NCBI GenBank assembly: GCA_013396525.1
Contig: VWYX01000772.1
Span: forward strand, 248,001 to 312,000
Length of the DNA stretch: 64,000 nt
Source: Chaetorhynchus papuensis
Taxonomy: Eukaryota; Chordata; Aves; Passeriformes; Rhipiduridae
Reading direction: 5' to 3'
Position numbers and translations under genes: made by a program. Positions 30,615 through 44,175 of the stretch are shown here, in pieces. Within the stretch, counting starts at the first letter, position 1, and every line of letters begins with the position of its first letter. Under the pieces are notes generated by a model, which saw only the letters and a program-made list of their open reading frames with translations, was not told the origin of the DNA and made no database searches.

Positions 30615-30666
30615 AGATACAAAGAAGCTGAAAGAAGCAAAGATACAAAGATACTGAAAGAAGCAA
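30615..30666 (+). repeat. 26-bp tandem duplication
   Basis: AGATACAAAGAAGCTGAAAG + AAGCAA (30615-30640) is followed by AGATACAAAGATACTGAAAG + AAGCAA (30641-30666), with two mismatches. The purine-rich strand is the plus strand. Confidence 0.93.
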
Positions 30667-32800
30667 GTTGTGGCTCACATCATTAGCATGTACTATGTTA
30701 ATGATGGGAAGAGTTGTTCCTGGGTAACATGAGAACTCAAGGGAAAAGGCAGTTGGAGTGGGAGCCTCTCAGTTTCCAGACCTTTAGTCTTTCAGAGGGC
30801 TGTTCTCTCACATGGTCATTTCCATCCCCACGGGAGAGCAGAGGGCAGCTCTGGGTGGGATGTTATGATGTGGTCCCATGCACGTGGGCAGAGGCAGAAC
30901 CCTGGTGCCCACACAGCAGCGGAGACAAGGCGCAGCACAATCTCACTGTGCCCCAGCCCTGCTCCCTCTTTTCCAACAGGTTTCTACGTCTCTGCACAGA
31001 TTGACTGTGGCACATTTATATCCAGCTGTGCTCCTCTGCAGCGGGGAATTCATATTGTGAATTTATGGCTGGATTATGTCCCTCTTTACGTTACCTTCAC
31101 GGGACAAAGCAGCTGTAACACACGGTCCTCACAGCACTCCTGCACTGGAAGCAGGAGTGAGTAATGGGCAGTAGTCTCACCCAGCTTCTGTTATGTTTTG
31201 TCACAACAAACCCCACTAATGTGGTAAGAAAATTTAGACAACACCCTTTTCCCTGAGGTAAGCAGTATTAAAGCTCGTATTTCAGCTGTGCGGTTTAAGA
31301 AAAAAAGGAAATGAAGTACGCCTTTCTTGTTAAAGCATATTTTTGAAATCTGAGTTGTGTATCTTTTGGTTCATTATATCATTCTGGTTTAAAAGTCTGT
31401 TTTAAAAAATCCACGAAATAAATATACAACAACCTGTCGGGGTTTTTTCCCCTCCAAATCCTCAGTGATATTACTGCATATATGCAAATAAGGCCATATT
31501 TATTAGTCCACAGGGCAGTCTCTCAGCTCATTTTTTCTGTCCCAAGAGAGTAGTCTCAGGATTTTAAGTTTACTAAATCAAATAATATTTAAAAAATTAC
31601 TTCACACTAGAGACAGTGAGGATTACCAGTTCATGCAAAGTTTCCAAATCAGAAGTGCTAGCTGCTGTACTGCTCTGTGGCCACTTAACAGTGTATATTC
31701 CAAAAGGACCAAATGATCTGTACCTGTAGATCCTACCAAGCACATATAATAAGATATTGCTTTTGTTCTGACTGTGCAAAATATCAGTCTGGAGACACAC
31801 ACGTGGACGTAGAGGTTACAGTCGGTGAATGTCTAACCCATTTAGGGTGTGTTGGTTGCTGTTCTGTTTTTACTAAGAATTTGGTTAATTTGTTTTGGTT
31901 TTAAAACACAAACAACAAAACTTTACTCGTCAACCATGGGAAAGAGTTCATTACCTGATATCTTCCATGACAAGGGCTCTCTTGATTTTCAGTCTTAATT
32001 TCCATTCCTTTAATTTCTACTTCTTTACTGGAGTTGTGTATGTCATGCTAAGTATTTTCTCTCCATTATGAGGCTGTTGTCCTGCACATATTTATGCATA
32101 AGATTAACTTTGTTATCACAAGGCATATGAAATAAAGGTGGTAAAGCAGTGAGTATATGTGTATAGGGTGTTGGGGATATAAATATCCTCAAATATCTCT
32201 TCACTCAGATGGCTACAATCCCCTTAAACACTGCACTGTCAACCTACATGTTTTGCATAACTTAGTCTCCTTTCTGAAAGCACTCCATTAATCATGTACT
32301 GTTTCTTCCCTCTTAAATAACCAGTCTCTTCAGTTAACCAGGTATCCTAACATGTACACAATACTCCAGGTCGGATTTCTTTGCATCTGTCCATTATCAT
32401 GTAAGACTCATTCACACTGTTGGTCACAACCACTGATGTACATTCATGTTCAGAAAGACACAGCTCCCAACAGGAAATGCTCCTGGGGGTGAACAGCATA
32501 TGTTCCATTTTATGACACTGGAATGGATGTGCATTGCCCAAAAATTTTCCGTATTTTTTTTTTATAATGTATGAAATGCATTAAATAGGACAGAAAGAAT
32601 ATGAAGATTTCATAGAGTAGAGCATTCACTAGTAAGGGGGATCAGGTCTAAAGGTGCAGTGCTATCTAAAATGCTCTAATCTGGAATTATTAATTTGATG
32701 TAATTCAGAGCCTTTTTCTCAATTAAAAGGAGATTAAGAGCACTAGAAGTTCAATGATTTTGTGGTGTTCCCATATGAAAAGAAAAAAAAAAGCATAAGG

Positions 32801-32829
32801 AATAAATAAAAAAGTAAATAAATAAATAG
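32801..32829 (+). repeat. (AAAT)n microsatellite
   Basis: AATAAATAAAAAAGTAAATA followed by AATAAATAG: an imperfect tetranucleotide array beside an A-rich run at 32782-32792. Confidence 0.88.
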
Positions 32830-33273
32830 ACAGTGAAAGGATATTAAGTAACAGTATGGCAATCACTTTGAACACAGAAATACATAAATAAATCTTTATT
32901 TAAGCCTCATTCTTACACACTTCTAATGTCTTTCTCAAATACAGGGGATCTGGCGCTAATGTCCAACAAAGTCCAGGCTGTGCAAAATTGACATCTTCCC
33001 CTAGTATTCTGCTGATACTTTCATTAAACAAGCAAAAAAGAGAGTTCCGTGGGCTCTTACCACTACCGTAGCCCCTGCAAGCAGTAGCAGGTGGAAAGTC
33101 TTAGAGCAAATACACAGTGCTGTCTTTTTTAATAATGATTCTTCCACACATTATAATACATTTAAGTGCTGTGCTTGCTCTTTAAGACGGCCTCATCTTG
33201 ATAATCAATGTAGCCAGTCTAGTGAAGTGCCACTTTCCTGCTGTGAGAAAGCACAACTCTTCTTACCGCCACA

Positions 33274-33285
33274 GCCCCCTGCTGA
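33274..33285 (-). promoter_or_regulatory. CTCF-like motif
   Basis: The minus strand reads TCAGCAGGGGGC, matching 11 of 12 positions of the core CCASYAGRKGGC. The downstream bases (TGT) do not extend the match. It lies in intergenic DNA with no other mark, so it is weaker than the site at 44871. Confidence 0.35.
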
Positions 33286-33839
33286 CATGTTTTACAACAT
33301 TTAAGAAGGAAACTGTTAAACCTTACTTCTCTCTTTTCCCTCAGTGCAGACAGAAATCTTCTTTCCTGCTGATTTCTCACTTGAATTAAGAGCCGTTAAG
33401 ATGTGCCCTGACTTTTACCCTGAGCATTGCCCTAATTTTAACCTTGTGTAACGGTTATCTTAATTTTACTCAGATTTTTGAAACTGACTCATTCAATAAG
33501 ACAAACTGAAAGTGTCTGGTGAAAGAATAGATTTCCTATAAGCTCGGTAAAAAGGTCATCTTACCAGGCTTTCTTCAGAGGAAGCAGGACTCAGCCTCAG
33601 TGCACTGATATACAAACCCCATAGAGTCAGTTTGGTGCATTCTTGCTACTGTAAAGAATGCAAAAAGCAAAGAGGCTGTGCTTGGAATTCTTCATCTGCA
33701 ACATCAGGCACGCGCCTTCATGCCATGAGCCCCACTTCTGAACAGCAGCATTTTTAGAGGGAAGGAAAAAGTGAAATATAGGAGCCAATAACTCTGTCAA
33801 GCTGAATAAGCACAGTTAATGGATGTTAAAGATTGTGAC

Positions 33840-34330
33840 TAAGAAGACGATATAGGTGCAAGTTTTATGAGTGTGAAACTTTACCTTGACATGATGAGTA
33901 AAGTTAAAGCCCGAGGCTTTTATGCCATTATAAGAGGCTCTGTCAGTGAGCACTGTAACCTAATTAGTTTTGATGCAGCAAATCAGCAAAGCCACCATTG
34001 GTTATGACCTCTGCCAAGAGCATGAGAGAGCCAGACAAATGAAGCTTAAGATGTTATTAGTTGTTCTGTTCCAAAGTTCCAGATAAAATATGACAGGATG
34101 TTGTTGCTTGACTTCGGCATCAGTTCTCCAGATGGCACTCAGCACTGGCTTGTAGCGAGGCTCGCAGGGAGGCTGCCACATTGTCTCTGTCAAAACGAAA
34201 GTTTTCCAATTACAAAGAGATAATTCGAAGAGATGCAAACTTAATCTCCTGAACGAAAGGTTGCAAGCTGTGTAATAGCAGTTGAGGGGAGAGATTTCGC
34301 ATAGTTCACTTGCTGTAAACACTGCTGTTC
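33840..34330. promoter_or_regulatory. Candidate conserved non-coding element
   Basis: About 490 bp of non-repetitive sequence with clustered cores: CCTAATTAGTTTTGATGCA, AATCAGCAAAG, CCATTGG, CCAATTACAAAG (homeodomain plus SOX-like), GATAATTC and an octamer-like ATGCAAA near 34235. The 106-codon minus-strand frame at 34002-34322 has no recognisable domain. The call is based on texture and needs alignment. Confidence 0.3.
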
Positions 34331-34550
34331 GGGAAAGCTTTATTATCCTGCCTAGTGAAACAAAGAAATCAGATGCTCTTGACTCTGTGCGTTAGGACAG
34401 CTGTGGCTGGACACAGCTGTGGCACAACCTCTCCGGTGGAATTAGTGGGCCTGATCCATCTGCAGGGTTGTTGGTGTAGATCAGGAAAGAGATAAAACGG
34501 TGTAAGATGGATCTAAAAGGAAAATTAAAGGCCTTTGGACTAGCTGATAG

Positions 34551-34600
34551 CTGTATTTGTATTGTATTTTTTATTGTATTGTATTTGTATTTGTATTTTA
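34551..34600 (+). repeat. (TATTTG/TATTG)n microsatellite
   Basis: Interleaved TATTG and TATTTG units, for example TGTATTGTATTTGTATTTGT, spanning about 50 bp. Confidence 0.88.
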
Positions 34601-35121
34601 CGGTAGACCAGGTAACTTCTGACAGTTTGGGTGAGTGAAATTATGTGTGTTTTTTCTCAAATTTTTATGAAATCTTTAGTGTAAAAAAGAAACAGGATGT
34701 CATGCAAATGGTGAACTTATGGGATGTTTTAAAATATCTTCATATTTATAGCACTGTAGCAGGCATGTTGAAGTTATTCAGCTGCCACTGTGACAGAATG
34801 ACAAGGTAATGGCCTGATAACAAGCAGAAACAGTATCTAACCTAAGGATCATTTTGAGCTGCTGGGAGCATCAGGAATTGTATAAAGGATGGAAGATAGA
34901 GTGAAGTAAATATCCACAGTTGACCTGTGTACACAAAGAACTATTGAATGAATGTACCACATTCAATTCTAAAAGCTCTCAGTAGTATAGCTTTAATATT
35001 TCACTCAGCATCACTGAGTGAATCACAGCTCTGCTTTTCAGGGTGTGTGTCCCTTTCCATGTGACACTACTGACAATTGAAAGCTACATGTTTCAGGAAC
35101 ACTACTTGAAATACTTGAATG

Positions 35122-35345
35122 CATGAAATTCTCTTCAAGCACAAGAGAAAATCTTCATCTAGTGAGGATGTTCAAACATGGGAACAGGTCACCCAGAGAA
35201 GTTGTGGCATCCTCATCTCTGGAAATACTCGAAGCCCAGCTGGGTGAGCAGTGAACAGCTGGCTGTGGGTGACCCAGATCGAGCCAATGGTGGGATTGGA
35301 CCAGCTCTGGAAGCCCCTTCCAGCCTCCACTGTTCTGAGTATCTA
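35122..35345 (+). mobile_element. CR1 LINE 3' fragment
   Basis: This shows the standard avian CR1 3' end. It contains GTGAGGATGTTCAAACATGG, GAACAGGTCACCCAGAGAAG, TTGTGGCATCC, then TCTGGAAATACTCGAAGCCC, and later GGGATTGGACCAGCTCTGGA and CCTTCCAGCCTCCACTGTTC. It is 5'-truncated, as most CR1 copies are, and diverged from consensus by scattered substitutions. The chance open frames on both strands here are by-products of this element. Confidence 0.85.
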
Positions 35346-38300
35346 CGAGTCTATTCAAATCATCATCTACTAAAAATTAGTGTCTACAACAAACCAATTT
35401 TAAAAGAAAGTCACACTCTGTCTGCTTACAGGGAGGTACACATAGGAAAATATGCAAATGCAGGCAAGCAATATCAAACCATGAAGCAGCAGGATTAATT
35501 TTGATTCCCTGGTTTCTAAGATGAAACTGCTCGAGCAGCCCCACCAGCACACAAAGCAGGGGGTTTGCTGCCAGGACAAAGGCAGCAGGAGAGCAGCCCT
35601 GCATGACTTCGGGCGCCGGCAGCCTCCCAGGGGGCTGAGCACTTTGCAGGTATCCAGAGCCTAACCCAGCCTGGGTTTGGCACTTCCATCTTGCCCCTGG
35701 CCTGGGTGCTCTGTGTGCTGCCACTGCCTGAGGTCAGGGCAGCCCTGCACACCATGGTGCTGCAGCCACAAGAGGGATGCTGGGCCAGCCACTGGGGCAC
35801 TGCTGGGGAAGGGGAAGCTGAAAGTGGGCTTTTTCCTCTTTCTGTCTTTAAAAAGGCCTGGGGACAGTGAAGCTGTGTGAGGTGGGGGTCAGAAGGAGAC
35901 TGTACACGTGACCAAGTGGAGTTACAATTTTCCCTTTGCGGGGTGAGTTGTAAACAGGGATGGCAAGGGAACAAGGCTTGGAGGCCTACAGGGAAATCTG
36001 GACTGTATTGTCCAGAAGAAAATCTCCAGACAGGTCTTCAGTAGGGACACTTCTGTGCTTATTTTTCAGCTTACTCCAAATAGCCAATTCAAAGTCAGCA
36101 ACTTCCAGCTTTAATATTTTCTTTCTTTGTTTTTTCCCAAAGTCTGTATTTGCATACTCATTATGTTGGTACATGGATTCTCTTGATGGTACACTAACTC
36201 CTGTCATAATTGCCACTGTGACCCAGCCCCGAATATTTAGTAGGTAAGAAATATCTCTGCTTATTAAAATGAAGAGGAAGGGTGACATTTATGCATATGC
36301 ACAGAGTCAAGAATGGCTTCATTTTCTCAGATGTTGCTGTCAATATTTTCTCTTTGCATGCTGCATCCTGTTTACTCTAAATTAGGACAGGACTTTTCCA
36401 TAACACAAACAGCCATGGCACGGCTGCCATCATGGAATGAGAGAAGTCAGGGAAGTAGGTCACTGAATGGCACAAGGCCTAATCTGCAAAGGGCTCTTCT
36501 GGTGAGAAGAGGTTACTTTGAGATTTGCCATCAATGGCGTAGTTGGAGATATTGAAATCCCAAATCTGAAGGGAGATGTGAGAGCATTTTCACTCCTTTG
36601 GAGTCACATTTGTTCAGACAGCCAAACATAGCAATGATGAGCAAGAAGATTTTCTTATGATTAGAGGACTTGTCTTCTCCAGGGCCTAGAATGCAACTGT
36701 CCCAGATTTTATTCATACATATGGTTTAAAACTTGCACCCTTCCCAAACAGCTGTACACAAAAGCTGAAATAGCTTGTATTGAAAATGGGAGCTGCACCA
36801 TGAAAAGGAGATCCTACAGAAGAGCACCAAGTGGGTGAGAGACTGCTATTAACTGCCTTGTAGGCAGCAGCAAGTTGGTAAATGCTCACTGGAAGCATGA
36901 GGTGTGCTGGTGGATTTCCCCAGGGAACTTCATGCACAGGGAGAGCTCAGATGTCCTGAAGCTGTTTGCTGGGGCTGTGCTCTACCCAGTAGGGAACAGA
37001 TCAGAGACTGTGACTGCAGCACAAGCCCTCATCTGATGAGTGAAGATGTGGCTTGGACATGAAAAGCCTATAAAGGGAAGAAAACTTTTGCATGTTTGAT
37101 TTGGTAGAGATGAGGAGTGTCTCTTTCCCTCAGCAAAGTTTAATGTTCCCTTGGATGCACAGCAGACCAGGGCCTGCCACTTCTTCCTGGTTTAAATTAT
37201 ATTTTCCCTTTTAGCTAAAAAGAACCATGAAAAGCATCCTACTCCAAAGCATAGCTGTAAATTCGATATTAATAGTGCAGTAGAACAAGAGAAGGACTTT
37301 TTTTCCCCACTGAAGTAGAAAGTTGTGTAAATCTCCAGTGCAAATGAAGCAGGACTGAAAGGAGGACTCTATAAATGAGTTAAATGGATTAATACAAAAC
37401 ATAAAGAGAGGAAATCAGAAATTCATGCACAGAGGAATGAAAATGTCTAAAGCAGAACAACCTGGGGGAAGTGATTCTAGTTTCACATAGGTGTGGATGA
37501 GAACAAAACAGTGGTGAAGGGAAACGCCCTACAAAGAGTACATATGTATCTACTGAAAACTTTAGTGGAGCTATGGGGTTTCTGGGTCTAATTTTGCATT
37601 GTTCACAAAATTTGCAAAACCTTTTGCCTCTAAAAATCCATGCACTACGAACTGATTCTTGCTTTATCTTTCTGAAGAAAATTCTTTTGTCCTCATTGAA
37701 GAAATATAGGTTTGATGTGACCAAATTTTTGCGAGAACATACGATGTTCATCAATACTATCTTCCATGGAAATTACTGAAAATCCCCTCTGTGCTTTTTG
37801 TCAGGTAAAGCCACTTTGTTCTGGCTGCTTGGATGCTGATGGTCGTGCTCTGGAAGGCACACATGCAAATGGCAACAACAAAATGAAATATCTTGATCTT
37901 CTCTCAGACCAGTGCCCAACAAAATTTCCTTTGGTATTCCTTAAGTTTGTAGGTTTTTTCTAAACCATGACTTTTGAAATGTCAACTCCTAATTCTGTTT
38001 TGGGTTGAAAGGAAATTCTGAAATGTTAAGCCTGGTATTTGTTCATGTGTGTGCAGCAGAGGCAGAGTTCGAGGCTTAAAATTTTCTTTTGTTGGACATT
38101 ATGTATGGACAGTATTTTAATAATAAGGTCCTGTAGCATGCTTGAAAACATTCTTTCACAGCTGTTGATGTGTTAATCCAACATAGGAAAGAGAAAACAG
38201 AAAAAATATTTCAACCATAGGGTTTATATTTTTATAAAATTAGAATACCGTTAAAGCTGACAGCATGTTTGCATCTGGATCCTGTATGATAGCAATTGAT

Positions 38301-41300
38301 ACGTTTAATCTGGCATGTGGCATAAAACAGGATTAGATAAGGTCTTCTTCTTAGCCATGCTTCTCTTGTGCAAAAGAATATTTATAACAGTATTCTCAAC
38401 AAATCACATCTCAGTGCTGGATTCTGTGTTGAAATGCATCGTGCTTCAGCAGTATTTTCCAAGGGTCATGTCCCTGTGATTTGTGCTAATTAGCAATGGA
38501 TTGACTCCGGGGTAGACAACATGCTCAGGAGCATGGAGGTTTGAGTTCAAGAGCCCAAACTAACCACATCATTCCCCAGATTAGCTGGTGTGAATGCATT
38601 GGAAAAAATGGGCTGGAGCAGGACCTCATATAAAATTGCTCACTCAGAGCTAGATTATTCAGAACTGAGAAAAAAATACATATTAATGTGAATTTTGGGA
38701 AAGAGCGTACTCAAAATTCTAGGCAAGGGCCCAGGTGCTACTTTATCATTTGATGTTTCATACCCAAATTACTTAATCTTCAAGTCCTCCCAGAATCTGA
38801 AACTGCACTGACTTCTATTTGCACAGTCCTTAATGGCTGCTAATTTCTGTGTGCTTCCCTTCCCATCTCCTCAGCTCCTACAGCACTATTCTTCCCCAGC
38901 TGAACACACAGGTCCTGAGCAGGAATTTTTTTGTGAGAAGCCTAACTAAATTGTAATCATGCATTCGGAGGAAACCTTCTCCCTCATGTCCTGGTGCTGA
39001 GTATCTCTGTGTATGTCACTAGAGTAGCTGCGTACTGGAGGCTGGAATGCCAGGCACTGTGGCCCCCAGACAAACAGGAAAGAAAAAGAGTGAAATGTGA
39101 ACCAAAGGGAGCTGTGGTTGCTGATCGCTGTCCACTGGAACTCACTCCCCAATGCCTAGAAGTGATGAGTGAGGGGAATGGACACTGAACATACTTTCCA
39201 ACCACCAGTGAACACAAGTGAGGAATCACACCTCTACATGTGCTGCAGGGACACATTCAAATCCTCTTTTAAGTAATAGAGACATAAATGAAGTTAAAAT
39301 AGGTGGGGAGGGAGACCATGCTGCTGGACAGTTTGTAGGCTATAGGTATAACACAAGGTAATATTTGATGCTGCAAAAAAATGTGCAACTCACAGCCTAG
39401 AGAAAAAATGCATCTGTGTTTTAATATAAGTCAAGTATAGGCTGGAAGGAAAAATGCACATGATTTCTGTAGCCAGTAGTAAGCACTGCTGACATCACTC
39501 TGTCTGAATAAGAACAAACAAACCTTATGAATATAGAAATAATGAAATATAGGAGGATTTGTATTTGAAGAGAAAGACAACTTATTTCACTATGTATCTT
39601 GAGTGCATTTATAAGTCATGTAGTCTAAACGAGAGAGCTTAAGCACCAGAGACAGATAATAAATAAAGCCTTAGAAATGCCTGCTCTGGCATGTGCCTCT
39701 CCATCATGAAACAGAAGCATTCAGTAGAGAGGAAAATTGACCAGACACTGACAGGATATAATGGACTTATCTGTTAAAGGAGTGGAGATAAAGTAATATT
39801 TAATATGACATTCCTGATAACTAATCAGGAAGATCTACCTGTGCCAGGTTTCCAAGGTTATTTGTAATTGAATGCAATGGGATATCATTAGAAAGCAATG
39901 TAGAAGGAAAGGAAGTACTGCAATTGTTTGACAGGAGCAGAGCACCTTCAAGTCTGAAGATAGGGTCCCCATCTTGAAGAGCTTACAGGCCCCAGTTTAG
40001 GACTGATCTATATTTAAGCAAGCAGCTAAGCACTCTGCAGGAAGAGGGCAGCTCATCTTGCTGAGAAGGGCAGACATCTTCCCATCCTCCCTGTCAGTGT
40101 CTCTGTCCCTGCTCACAGCTATGCAATCTCACCCATGCCTGTGCATGAGCTGTAGCACGTATCTGACCCCACACTGAGCTGATGTGGTGTAAGGCAGCTG
40201 CACAAAACTACCTGGGTTTTTTCCCTATATTCCTTATTTGCTGGTTTAGTGACCTGGGCTGGCCTGTAGCTCATTTTTCAGCTGTAAGAGGGCTGGAAAT
40301 TGCAGCTCTCAGTAGGTAGAGTCCTTAGTCCTCAGTGCATGGTAGAAGCCACCGAATGTAAGGGGCAGAGAAGGGCTGGCAGGGCTTCTTATAGTGATTC
40401 AACAATGTTATGCCTGACGTGTTGAATGATTGCTTTTTCATTTAGTGAAGGCTCAAATCCCCACATCTGCACCAGTGCAGTGTCTGCTGGGTTTGGTGCA
40501 GCTGGTGTAGGGCCAAGAGAAAAATTTAGATGGTGATGTTCGCGTCTTTCACCTGGGCTATTCACTGTACATACTGTAAAATCAAAAACTTATTTTTTCT
40601 ATTCTTACCACTTTGTTTTTTCTCCATATTTTCAGCAAAGGTGGAGTTCCTCCAAAAAAGAGCATTCATTTTGTGATGCTGAAGGCATTTAAAAAATATG
40701 TATAGGACAAGCAAATTGCCAGTTAGCGAAGTGTAAATATTTAGGGATGATGACTAAACTGTGCTATTGATTTTTATTTATTTTATTTTTCCAAATATAT
40801 CTTGGTTTCTGGAGCAAAATGAAAGTGTATTTAGGGCACTATTACAGGGTACCTCTGCGAAAATAATATTTTGTCTGTAACAAATAGAGCTGTGGTGCTT
40901 CTCTTTTTCATTTACAGGTACTTTCTGTGGCCACCCAGTCTTGGATTTCCAGTCTTCCTGTAATTTCTTAATTTATTAAATAAAAAGTGCAATAGCCCCA
41001 CAGTTCCAGAACCAGCTTTATCCCTAACACTCATCATTGTCTGGGGCTCGGGCTGAGCCTGGGACACCTGGCCAGGGAGCAGAGGATAAGCTCATGCAGA
41101 GACCAGTGTGTGGGCAGCATGGCCTCTCCCTTGGTGGCCTTCATTCTATAAACCAGGGCCAGGCTTTGTCTGCCTCATCCCTAACCCTAATGGGATAGGA
41201 GCAATAAAAGCCCAGTGGAACCACAGCTGTCTCAGAAGGTGGCAAGATGGAAGCCAGGATGGGGAAACCTGCACCTTCCTGTCTATGTCTTTTGTCTCAC

Positions 41301-43199
41301 AGTTGAATTACCATTCCTTTCCCTAGGAGAAGGATGTGTAGAGCTGTCCATCTGTTCATTTTCCACCAGTCAGGCCTAGCTCCAGAATGTGTTTTATTTT
41401 CTTTGCTCCTACTGTCTTACTCTCCTTGTTTACCAGAAAAGTTCTTTAGACTAGTCCAAGTTTTTGGGTTTTATTCAGTGGGGCTTTATTTCTGCCCTTT
41501 TCATTGTGTTGGATTTTTGTAGCCACAGTGGAGGCTGAGCTGGCCCTCAGTTACCAGCTCTCTGAGGAGCAGAGACCCCCATGCTGAGCATAGCTGGCTC
41601 CTTGCCACCTGCTCCTGTGATAGAGGATGGGTGTCAGAACAAAGCTGGCGGCATGAATCGGCATGATGAGGTGAGAAAGTAGGGTGCACGGTGCTCCAGC
41701 TGATGCTTGCCAATGTAATTGCCCTTCAGACAATAATTCTTGCCAGTGTGATGGCCTCCAGGGACCTTCTGCAAGCCAGCCTAAGCCAGAGCCACTTCTG
41801 CTTCCCCATCACTCAGCCGCCGTGAGTGTTAACCTTATATTAATTCAAGATTGAACCCCTACCTTCACATTAGTATTTCATAATAACAAATTGAAGGAAA
41901 TTAACTCTTCTTTCAAGTTGCTTAAAGTGGGTGCTAAAGAAAACACTAGGGAGGCTTGGAAGGATGGTCTTGGGAGAAAAATCTTTTGTACTGGTGCACA
42001 GTACGAATGCCAGGAGGAAGGTGTACTCATCTGGTGCTTGCAGCCTGCTTGGCACTTGTTACAGTAAATTAGTTGGTCTTAAACCAGCAGAAGCAGCTCC
42101 CAAAGCCTCTTTCCCAATGCATCACTAAAAGAGGCTGGGAACGTCAGAGTCAGCTGTACAGCAACAAAAGCTGGAAAGTAGGAACTACTGTAAACAAGGG
42201 CAAAAATAACAAGGGGACAAGACCTGAAAAGAGCTAATTCAGCTCCCTCAGTTGTCTGCAATGAAAAGAATCTTTAGTCTTAGATTCCAAGAGACAGTCA
42301 GAAACTCACAGTAACAGTCAGCTCCAGCAGGTTGGAGCAGGCAGTAACCTTGCAGAATTTTAAACCTTCCCGTCTCCAGGGCTTCACGTTTCACAAATGT
42401 TTGAGTCCCAGGACACTGCAAGAACCTCATCCATTCCCTCTGAAGAGCTGGGGCTTGAATACCAAGGAACAGCCTGTCATCACACTTTCAAATTGCTCTC
42501 AAATAACCTTCTCATTTGATTCTTGTTTCACAAACGTTTTTATATTACTGCATGGCAAATGTTCCTTAGCTCTGAATGACTGCTGTTGCACAAATAAATT
42601 GGGCTGGGTCATGAAATGTTCATCCTCTCTCTGTAGTTCCCCCTGTAACTGGAAATTTGAAGGCTCCCAAGGTCCAGATGGACTTAACAGCGGGTAGAAG
42701 GTCCAACACCCCAAGGGGGTGAGCAAGAAGGTCCCTCATGCAGTAGCAACAGTCTATAGGGAGCATCACTGTGCTGGACAGGGCAGATAGGTCATGCAGT
42801 GCCTAGGGTGGAGGCATCGTGCCATGAGACCTCCCACAGTACTGCCTTGTGCCCAACTTCCAACCCGAATCCTGGCCTGATTGCAAAAAACCTGGTCATT
42901 TTTAAACAGCTTTCCAAGTACTGCTGCTGACTGTCAAAATAGTTAAATGTTTAAAAAGCCCACAGCCAGGCTTTGGTTACTCCCAAAGCAGTCTGTGGAT
43001 GTGGCAGTACTTTTGTAGGATTTCCAGCATATTTGCAGACCATTCAACACATTCAAATCATAAATCTCATCAATTTGCATCAAACATCCTCCTTTGCAGT
43101 TTATGGCTATGCAAATGTCTTTAATAAAAACCCTACCACAGGAAACGTCTTAAGACAACTGCTATTTCACAGCTTCACTACAGGTTCCTAATGTAAGTT
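35346..43199. other. Intergenic DNA
   Basis: Begins with a GC-richer patch (35550-35830) carrying a 152-codon minus-strand frame at 35516-35974, which is Ser/Pro/Cys-rich and without a domain. A 121-codon frame at 37389-37754 minus and another at 42332-42697 plus are equally featureless. No repeat family is recognised. Confidence 0.65.
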
Positions 43200-43410
43200 A
43201 ATAAAGCAAACACAATACCTGACGTTTGCAATGATAATTGCACAGGCCTCACTGTGAATGATGGCTAAATCCGATTGTGCATGACTTCCTTTGTGGAGTG
43301 TCTGAATTATAGTGTAGGTTGAAGCCTGAAAAATCAATGGCTGCTATAATCACTCAATTAAAGCCTTTGAAAATCATTAGCAATTTGGTAAATTTAAAAT
43401 ACTTAACCAT
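43200..43410. promoter_or_regulatory. Candidate conserved non-coding element with a C/EBP-like inverted repeat
   Basis: Contains the perfect inverted repeat TGCAAT-GATA-ATTGCA (43227-43242), preceded by GACGTT. It is followed by ATAATCACTCAATTAAAGCC and AATCATTAGCAATTTGG, several homeodomain-type cores within 200 bp. It lies about 1 kb left of the CpG island. Confidence 0.3.
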
Positions 43411-44175
43411 ACGTCATTTTTAAACAGAGAGTGCCAGACCAGCACAACTCCATTTGTTACACTGGGGAACTGCTGCCGGAGGGGTAAACAGGAACAGCAT
43501 TAGCTCACTATGGCTGAGCAGGCAAGTGTATCACCAGAGCTGAAAGGCTGAGAGAGGCACAAGTCACCTCTGTGAGCTTTACCTGATTTACGGTGTTTAG
43601 CCGAGGTTACCTTTCAAGTGGCCAAATACAAGTCAAAAGCTTGGAAAAGCCTTGCTGGCTTACAGAGCAGTAGTCCCCTACAATTGGCACAGGTTTGGAT
43701 GAACTCCAAGCCCAAGCAGCAGAATGGACCATGCACAGGAGGAAAGGAAGCAGCACCATCAGAGTTCTTTGTTACTGAGAGAAAACCACTGGACAGCAAG
43801 GCCTGCTTCTAGAGTGGGACATATGAATGAATGTGGTCCATAAAAAGAGGGAAAAGAACTTACTGATGCCAGGAGTCTAATATTTAATTTCACTAAGATA
43901 ATAGAAACTGAACATGATATTTTACTCCATCTGGACTAAATCCATCCATCTGCAAAGATTTAACTTTGAAAGTTAGTTGAAAATATCTCTTCTAAACTTG
44001 CATGTTTATTTTCTTTAACAGCCTGTTCTTTGGAAGCAGTGGCATCTAAGTGCAGCGCTACTATTCTAAATATATGATCCGTCTGTCTGAGAAAAAAGAG
44101 ACACTCCGAGAGAAGGAACAAGTTGACAGGCACCGGCCAGGGCACCAACGCCTCGTGTTCCCCTAGGGCTGTTGG

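Larger units (their letters stand above)
20553..33839. other. Intergenic DNA
   Basis: Holds two tandem duplications, an (AAAT)n array and a weak CTCF-like motif. GC-richer pockets at about 21740-22140, 25330-25580 and 30820-31000 carry overlapping frames on both strands (up to 100 codons) without recognisable protein content. I see no exon or RNA gene. Confidence 0.65.

Noticed and set aside
35761..35776. CTCF-like CCACAAGAGGGA
   Set aside because: Only about 10 of 12 core positions fit, with mismatches at informative bases. It is indistinguishable from background.
35516..35974. 152-codon minus-strand open frame
   Set aside because: Low-information Ser/Pro/Cys-rich translation in a GC-richer patch next to a CR1 fragment. 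It overlaps other frames and has no recognised domain or splice sites.
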